Positions 6,041 through 10,198 of a DNA stretch of 10,198 nt are shown here, piece by piece (position 1 is the stretch's first letter; every line of letters starts with the position of its first letter). The stretch is from Desulfatibacillaceae bacterium (GTDB lineage Bacteria; Desulfobacterota; Desulfobacteria; Desulfobacterales; Desulfatibacillaceae). A program made the position numbers and the translations under genes. The stretch lies in NCBI GenBank assembly GCA_030018745.1, contig JASEHB010000016.1, positions 3,571-13,768 on the forward strand, given 5' to 3'. Under the pieces are notes generated by a model. That model did not search any database. It saw only the letters and a list, made by a program, of their open reading frames with translations, and was not told where the DNA came from.

Positions 6041-8059
6041 ATGAGCCGGATTTACCCTTTTTCAGCCCTTGTGGGCCAGCAGATGATGATCACAGGCCTG
6101 CTTTTGAATGCCATCAACCCGCGCATTGGCGGAATACTTATCCGCGGGGACAAGGGTACAGGCAAGAGCACGGCCGTACGCGCATTGGGGGCCATTCTGC
6201 CCCAAATTCAGGTTCGGGAGGGCTGCCCCTTCAGTTGCGGGCCGGATACCCCGGCTGATGCCTGCCCTCACTGCAGTCCCCTTAAGGGCAAGGACAAGCC
6301 CGCCTTTGTACAGCGCCAGACAATGGTGGTGGATCTGCCCATAAATGCCACCGAGGACAGGGTTGCCGGAACCCTGGATCTGGAGCACGCCCTTGCCAAG
6401 GGCCAAAAGCGCTTTGAGCCGGGGCTTCTGGCAAGGGCCAACCGGGGCATCCTTTATGTTGATGAGGTCAACCTGCTTGATGACCACATTGTTGACATTC
6501 TGCTTGACAGCGCGGCAATGGGCGTCAACTCCGTGGAGCGGGAGGGGGTGAGTTTCTCCCACCCTGCCCGTTTCATCCTTGTGGGAACCATGAACCCGGA
6601 AGAAGGGGATTTGCGGCCCCAGCTTCTGGATCGCTTCGGCCTGTGCGTTACCGTAAGCGGCATTGAAGACCTTGCCTGGCGCGATGAGCTTGTGCGCCGC
6701 TGGGAGGCCTTTGAAGATGACCCGGACAAATTTGCCGCCAAGTGGAACAAGGCTGACCAGACCCTAAAAAAACGCATCCTTCAGGCAATGAAGCTGCTGC
6801 CTGCTGTCAAGGCCGATGACAGTATGATTCGCAAAATCACCGGGCTTTCCGTGCAGGTGGGGGTGGACGGGCATCGGGCCGACCTTGTCATGCTAAAGGC
6901 CGCCAAGGCACATGCAGCCCTGTGTGCAAGGCGCAAGGTCATGGATGAGGATGTGGCTGTTGCTGCAAAGCTTGCCCTTTTTCACCGCATGAAAAAAAGG
7001 CCCTTTGACGATTTGCCCAAAAATTTTGACACAATGGACAAGCTTTTGTGCCAGAACCGGCAAGATTCCGGCAATAAAAAAAAAGCCCTGAATGCTGATT
7101 GCAGCAATGCAGACAAGGCGAAGCAGACAGCAAAGGCAAAGGATTTTGGCTTTTTGACCGATGATGCTGCGGTTTTTGGCCGACAAGGGCAGGCCGCAGA
7201 CGACAAAGAACAAAATCTGCAATGCCTTGAGCCAAGCATAGCAGATAAAGGCCCCCGCCCCACAAAGGCCCCGCCACAGGGCAGGGGCTTTACCCGCACA
7301 AATCAGTCAAAGCCCAAAAAGGGCCGTTATATAGGTTCAGCCATAGATGAAGGCAACAGAGATATTGCCTTTGATGCAACCTTGCGGGCTGCCGCGCCTT
7401 TTTGCCTAAACAGGCCAAAGGGCCTTCTTGCCCTGCCGATTTTAAAGCAGGACTGGCGGGCCAAAATCCGCTCATTAAAAACCGGCCTGCTTTTTGTTTT
7501 TGTGGTGGATGCCTCCGGGTCCATGGGCAGCGTGCTCCTGCAAGAGACAAGGGCTGCCATTCTAAAGCTTCTGGACAGGGCTTACAAGGATAGGGCCGAG
7601 GTGGCCCTTGTGGCTTTCAAGGCAAGGAGCGCGCAAATCCTTCTGCAGCCAACAAAAAACATATCCAATGCCGAAAAAAAGCTCCGCAACCTGCCCTTTG
7701 GCGGCACAACACCTCTGTGCGCTGGCATATCCCTTGGCCTTGATGTGGCTATAAAAGCCTTGTCAAAGGGCAGAATCCCCTGGCCTAAAATTGTTCTTGT
7801 AACAGATGGAAAAGCCAATGTGGGGATGGGTAAATGCGCCTTTTCAGGCGAAAGCCCTCTTGCCCTGCATGAGGAAGTTTTTGCAGCCGCAAGAAGCATA
7901 AAAAAGGAAAAGCGCATTTCATCTGTTGTTATAGACACGGAAAAAAAGCACCCCGGCAGCCTGGACCTTGCAAGGCAGATAGCTCTGCACATGGGCGCAA
8001 AATATGTTTCCATGGAAACCCTTGTGCCGGATTCCATTGTGGAGGCGGTAACAGCATAA
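6041..8059 (+). CDS. Mg/Co-chelatase ATPase, fused AAA+ (ChlI/BchI) and VWA (ChlD/BchD) protein
   Basis: Encodes 672 residues, starting 28 bases after the radical SAM gene behind GGAAGG. Chelatase ATPases drive insertion of Mg2+ or Co2+ into a tetrapyrrole by a large subunit (BchH or CobN), which is not in this window. Residues 1-320 are the AAA+ part: Walker A GDKGTGKST (36-44), four cysteines C62/C66/C75/C78 also seen in some BchI proteins, Walker B ILYVDEVNLL (137-146), and GTMNPEEGDLRPQLLDRFG (182-200). Residues about 330-430 are a Lys/Ala/Gln-rich, low-complexity linker. Residues about 480-672 are a VWA domain with MIDAS residues DASGSM (490-495), T556/T557 and D589 of TDG. An A9 run lies at the start of the linker (separate entry). 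The fusion is the full ChlD type; no separate ChlI gene is seen. Cobalt for B12 is the likelier metal in a non-phototroph, but this is inference. Confidence 0.9.
   Translation: MSRIYPFSALVGQQMMITGLLLNAINPRIGGILIRGDKGTGKSTAVRALGAILPQIQVREGCPFSCGPDTPADACPHCSPLKGKDKPAFVQRQTMVVDLPINATEDRVAGTLDLEHALAKGQKRFEPGLLARANRGILYVDEVNLLDDHIVDILLDSAAMGVNSVEREGVSFSHPARFILVGTMNPEEGDLRPQLLDRFGLCVTVSGIEDLAWRDELVRRWEAFEDDPDKFAAKWNKADQTLKKRILQAMKLLPAVKADDSMIRKITGLSVQVGVDGHRADLVMLKAAKAHAALCARRKVMDEDVAVAAKLALFHRMKKRPFDDLPKNFDTMDKLLCQNRQDSGNKKKALNADCSNADKAKQTAKAKDFGFLTDDAAVFGRQGQAADDKEQNLQCLEPSIADKGPRPTKAPPQGRGFTRTNQSKPKKGRYIGSAIDEGNRDIAFDATLRAAAPFCLNRPKGLLALPILKQDWRAKIRSLKTGLLFVFVVDASGSMGSVLLQETRAAILKLLDRAYKDRAEVALVAFKARSAQILLQPTKNISNAEKKLRNLPFGGTTPLCAGISLGLDVAIKALSKGRIPWPKIVLVTDGKANVGMGKCAFSGESPLALHEEVFAAARSIKKEKRISSVVIDTEKKHPGSLDLARQIALHMGAKYVSMETLVPDSIVEAVTA
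7076..7098 (+). other. A9 tract with nearby -1 frame stop: candidate programmed frameshift site
   Basis: Nine A residues (7076-7084) encode three lysines (346-348) exactly where the AAA+ part of the chelatase ends and the linker begins. A ribosome slipping back by one would read AGC CCT GAA TGC TGA and stop at 7096-7098, giving a 352-residue protein, the normal size of a free ChlI/BchI subunit. A small hairpin, TGCTG-ATTG-CAGCA (7093-7106), starts 8 bases after the tract, a usual distance for a stimulatory structure. I see no clear Shine-Dalgarno-like stimulator upstream. Programmed frameshifting that makes two chelatase subunits from one chlD gene has been reported in bacteria and archaea. 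Confidence 0.5.
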
Positions 8060-8078
8060 AACACAGCAGGAGGAAACC

Positions 8079-9467
8079 TTGGGATACCTTGACCTGGACA
8101 CAATACTCTGCCGCAGGCTCTGCAAGTTGCAGCAGACAGCCCGCGAGTTCGGTATGCAGGTGGTCAGGCCTGCGGGCATAGAGCTTGATAAATTGGCCGA
8201 CCCCAAAGACACCATAGCCCCAGGCTCGCCCCTGTGGGCCGTTTTCAGGGGCTTTAGGGAGCTTGGCCTGCACAAGGCAATGATTCCCAAGGCATTTGGC
8301 GGCACCCTGGGGGATTATCCGTCTCTGGCCACGCCCCTTATAAACGAGCAGATGGGCTATGCGGACGGCGGGCTTTCCGTAAGCCTTCTTGTCTCCACAA
8401 TGCCTTTTGGCTTTGCGGTTCTCTCTCCGCATAAGGAGGTGCGCAACTGGGCGCGGGAGTATGTTGAGGACAAAAGCGCCTCAATGATTGGCTGCTGGGC
8501 CATCACCGAGCCTGACCACGGCACGGACTGGGTAATGGGCACAAGCAGCGCGGGCTGCGACCCCTGCACCGCTCCGGGCCTCACAGCAGTCAAAAAGGGG
8601 GATAAGTATATCATAAACGGCTGGAAATCCGCCTGGGTGAGTAACGGCACAATAGCCACCCATGCAGTTTTGCATGTTGGCCTGGATTCCTCGCGCGGGG
8701 TTCACGGCTCCGGCATAGCTCTTTGCCCCCTGCATTTGCCGGGCATAAGCCGGGGCGCTCCCTTGAACAAAATCGGCCAGCGGCCCCTAAACCAGGGTGA
8801 AATCATCTTTGACGAAGTTAAAATGCCTGCCAAGTACATGCTCCTTGCTGTGCCGGGCTTTTTCGGGGCAAACCTTTTCGGTCACACATTTTTGGGCCTT
8901 GCCAACTCCAGCATGGGCGTGACATTTGCGTCCCAGGCCCAGGCCAGCTTTGACGAGGCCCTTTTCTTTGCCCAAAACAACTCTTTTAACGGCACTACCC
9001 TTGCCCAAAGGCCGGACATCAAAATCCGGCTGTTCAGAATGTTTGCCAAGGTGGAGGCAGCCCGGCTACTGGCCCGCAAGGTTTCAGATCACTTTTTCGG
9101 CCTGCTTTCTCCGCCCCTTGTGGGTGCGGCCACAAAGCGCCAAATTACCTTCTGGGCTTTGGGCAAGGCCCTTAACGCATATTTTACGGCCTTTGATCGC
9201 TACGAAAAGGTGCGGCAACTCTCCAAATACATAACCCACCCCGAAGAATCAACAGGCATGATGGACTGGGGAAAATACGGAGTGCTCTCCAAGATCACGG
9301 CCACGGAAACCGCTGTGGATGTGGCCAGCCAGGCAATGCAGATTTTCGGCGAAAAAGCCCTTTCGCCGGATTGCGTCATTGACAAGATGTTCCGGGATGC
9401 AAGGGCCTCCACCATTGAAGACGGCGTCAATGATGCGCTGGCAATCGCCTCCTGCGAAGGCCTGTGA
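8079..9467 (+). CDS. Acyl-CoA dehydrogenase family flavoprotein
   Basis: Encodes 462 residues. The start is TTG at 8079, chosen because a perfect AGGAGG (8068-8073) lies 5 bases upstream and no better start is close. These flavoenzymes oxidise acyl-CoA thioesters to enoyl-CoA and pass electrons on, often to ETF. Visible motifs are the helical N domain with a conserved-looking IPKAFGG (69-75), the FAD/substrate signature CWAITEPDHGTDW (139-151), the beta-domain motif NGWKSAWVSNG (180-190), and the C-terminal helix block FRDARASTIEDGVNDA (438-453). In the medium-chain family the catalytic glutamate sits in an EGT triad; the aligned residue here is D448 in IEDG, with E447 just before it. It is longer than the usual 380-400 residues. 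It follows the chelatase gene by 19 bases and precedes a paralogue, so the two may form a heteromer. The chain-length or ring substrate is unknown. Confidence 0.88.
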   Translation: MGYLDLDTILCRRLCKLQQTAREFGMQVVRPAGIELDKLADPKDTIAPGSPLWAVFRGFRELGLHKAMIPKAFGGTLGDYPSLATPLINEQMGYADGGLSVSLLVSTMPFGFAVLSPHKEVRNWAREYVEDKSASMIGCWAITEPDHGTDWVMGTSSAGCDPCTAPGLTAVKKGDKYIINGWKSAWVSNGTIATHAVLHVGLDSSRGVHGSGIALCPLHLPGISRGAPLNKIGQRPLNQGEIIFDEVKMPAKYMLLAVPGFFGANLFGHTFLGLANSSMGVTFASQAQASFDEALFFAQNNSFNGTTLAQRPDIKIRLFRMFAKVEAARLLARKVSDHFFGLLSPPLVGAATKRQITFWALGKALNAYFTAFDRYEKVRQLSKYITHPEESTGMMDWGKYGVLSKITATETAVDVASQAMQIFGEKALSPDCVIDKMFRDARASTIEDGVNDALAIASCEGL

Positions 9468-9494
9468 GGAAGGATGGTTTACAAGACCTGAAAA

Positions 9495-9520
9495 TTGCGG
9501 GGCGACCCCGCAAATAATTT
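9495..9520 (+). terminator. Hairpin with following T tract between the two acyl-CoA dehydrogenase genes
   Basis: TTGCGGGG (9495-9502) and CCCCGCAA (9506-9513) form a perfect 8-base-pair, GC-rich stem with a CGA loop, followed by AATAATTTTT. This has the form of an intrinsic terminator. It begins 28 bases after the first dehydrogenase stop and ends just before the Shine-Dalgarno of the next gene, so it could act as a partial terminator or RNA-stability element that lowers expression of the second gene. Confidence 0.6.
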
Positions 9521-9534
9521 TTGGAGGCAAAGAA

Positions 9535-10198
9535 ATGCCCATAAGGGACATTGACATTATTGCTGACAGACAATCGGCTGCAATGCAAAAGGAAGTGAAA
9601 GGGTTTGCATCCCGGCTCGTGAGGCCTGCGGGTGTTGAGATTGATATGGCGGCCGCCCCTGAAGCTGTTTTTGCCAAAACCTCGCCCCTGTGGGGGGTTT
9701 TTGCCGCCTACCGCAAGCTGGATCTGCACCTGCCGGGAATTGACGAAAAACTTGGCGGCATGGGCCAAATTGATTCCCTTGCCAGGGTTTTGATGGCCGA
9801 AAGTCTTGGTTATGCGGATTTGGGCCTTGCCATTAGCCTTATGATTTCAGACAACGCCTTTGGCCACATTGCCCTTTTTGAGGGAAAGGCCCCTTTAAAA
9901 ACTGTGCAGGATTACTGTGCGGATTCGCCTTCCTGCAGCCTTGTGGGAGCATTGCCAGCAAGTTTGGGGGTGCTTCCTTTGTCCCGTGAGGCAACAGAAA
10001 GCCCATCACCGGCCCTCACCGCCCTGCCAAAGGGGAAGCAATACGAAATAAGCGGCGATTTGCCGCGGGTTTTCAATGCCAGCATTGCCAGCCACCTTGT
10101 TACGGATATTCTTGTGGAGCCGCCTGATTCTGCCCCCTGGCATGGCCTTGCCGCGATTCCCCTTGAGATAAAAGGCATAAACAGGGGCAGGCCCCAGG
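9535..10198 (+). CDS. Divergent acyl-CoA dehydrogenase paralogue lacking the flavin signature (runs off right edge)
   Basis: Partial gene: 221 codons from ATG 9535, with GGAGG (9523-9527) 7 bases upstream, open to the window edge. It is a tandem paralogue of the previous gene: RPAGVEID (30-37) matches RPAGIELD, SPLWGVF (50-56) matches SPLWAVF, KLGG (72-75) matches AFGG, and SLGYADLGLAISLM (90-103) matches QMGYADGGLSVSLL. Where the first protein has CWAITEPDHGTDW, this one reads GALPASLGVLPLS, and NGWKSAWVSNG is replaced by SGDLPRVFNAS. The FAD-contact signature is therefore absent. It is probably a non-catalytic partner subunit, as in the alpha-2-beta-2 acyl-CoA dehydrogenases of mycobacterial steroid breakdown, where flavin and catalytic residues sit on different subunits. 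The catalytic-base region lies outside the window, so complete inactivity is not shown. Confidence 0.85.
   Translation, partial: MPIRDIDIIADRQSAAMQKEVKGFASRLVRPAGVEIDMAAAPEAVFAKTSPLWGVFAAYRKLDLHLPGIDEKLGGMGQIDSLARVLMAESLGYADLGLAISLMISDNAFGHIALFEGKAPLKTVQDYCADSPSCSLVGALPASLGVLPLSREATESPSPALTALPKGKQYEISGDLPRVFNASIASHLVTDILVEPPDSAPWHGLAAIPLEIKGINRGRPQ

Noticed and set aside
3331..8059. Bacteriochlorophyll biosynthesis cluster (BchE-like plus BchI/BchD-like, with a nearby methyltransferase as BchM)
   Set aside because: No BchH or other chlorophyll genes are present, the methyltransferase is in another operon on the opposite strand, and the radical SAM protein is fused to a hydrolase unknown in that pathway. 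Cobalt chelation or another role is as likely.
9427..9768. Minus-strand open frame across the two dehydrogenase genes
   Set aside because: It lies antisense to the well supported dehydrogenase genes and crosses the hairpin; its protein shows no motif.

Overview
The window looks like chromosomal DNA of an anaerobic or microaerobic Gram-negative bacterium. The gene types (multi-cluster ferredoxin protein, B12-type radical SAM enzyme, ThiF-type protein, acyl-CoA dehydrogenases) and the moderate GC content suggest a member of the Desulfobacterota (old Deltaproteobacteria, sulfate-reducer-like). This is inferred from content and style; no rRNA or other marker gene is present.

Left part (1-1424, minus strand). 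A two-gene unit is read leftwards. A 359-residue iron-sulfur protein with a winged-helix-like N terminus and two 4Fe-4S motifs is followed 70 bases later by the start (GTG) of a class I SAM-dependent methyltransferase that runs off the left edge. A short divergent promoter region (1425-1665) separates this unit from a plus-strand ThiF/MoeB/E1-like adenylyltransferase (1666-2577). That gene converges on a 63-residue membrane-anchored, cysteine-rich protein (2625-2816, minus), with a hairpin between the two.

Middle gap (2817-3330). About 510 bases hold no convincing gene. The gap contains a perfect 12-base palindrome and the likely promoter of the large operon to its right.

Right part (3331-10198, plus strand). 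Four closely spaced genes form an apparent operon: (1) an 893-residue fusion of a B12-binding-type radical SAM enzyme with a complete haloalkane-dehalogenase/OleB-like alpha/beta hydrolase; (2) a Mg/Co-chelatase protein joining the AAA+ (BchI/ChlI) and VWA (BchD/ChlD) parts; (3) an acyl-CoA dehydrogenase started from TTG behind a perfect Shine-Dalgarno; (4) a divergent paralogue of (3), cut by the right edge, that has lost the flavin-binding signature. A strong hairpin followed by T residues sits between (3) and (4).

The most interesting points are the radical SAM-hydrolase fusion, an A9 tract at the AAA+/VWA junction of the chelatase gene where a -1 slip would give a 352-residue ChlI-sized product, and the paired acyl-CoA dehydrogenases, one apparently non-catalytic. 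Together they suggest an uncharacterised pathway acting on a fatty-acyl-like or tetrapyrrole substrate. The substrate cannot be read from the sequence.
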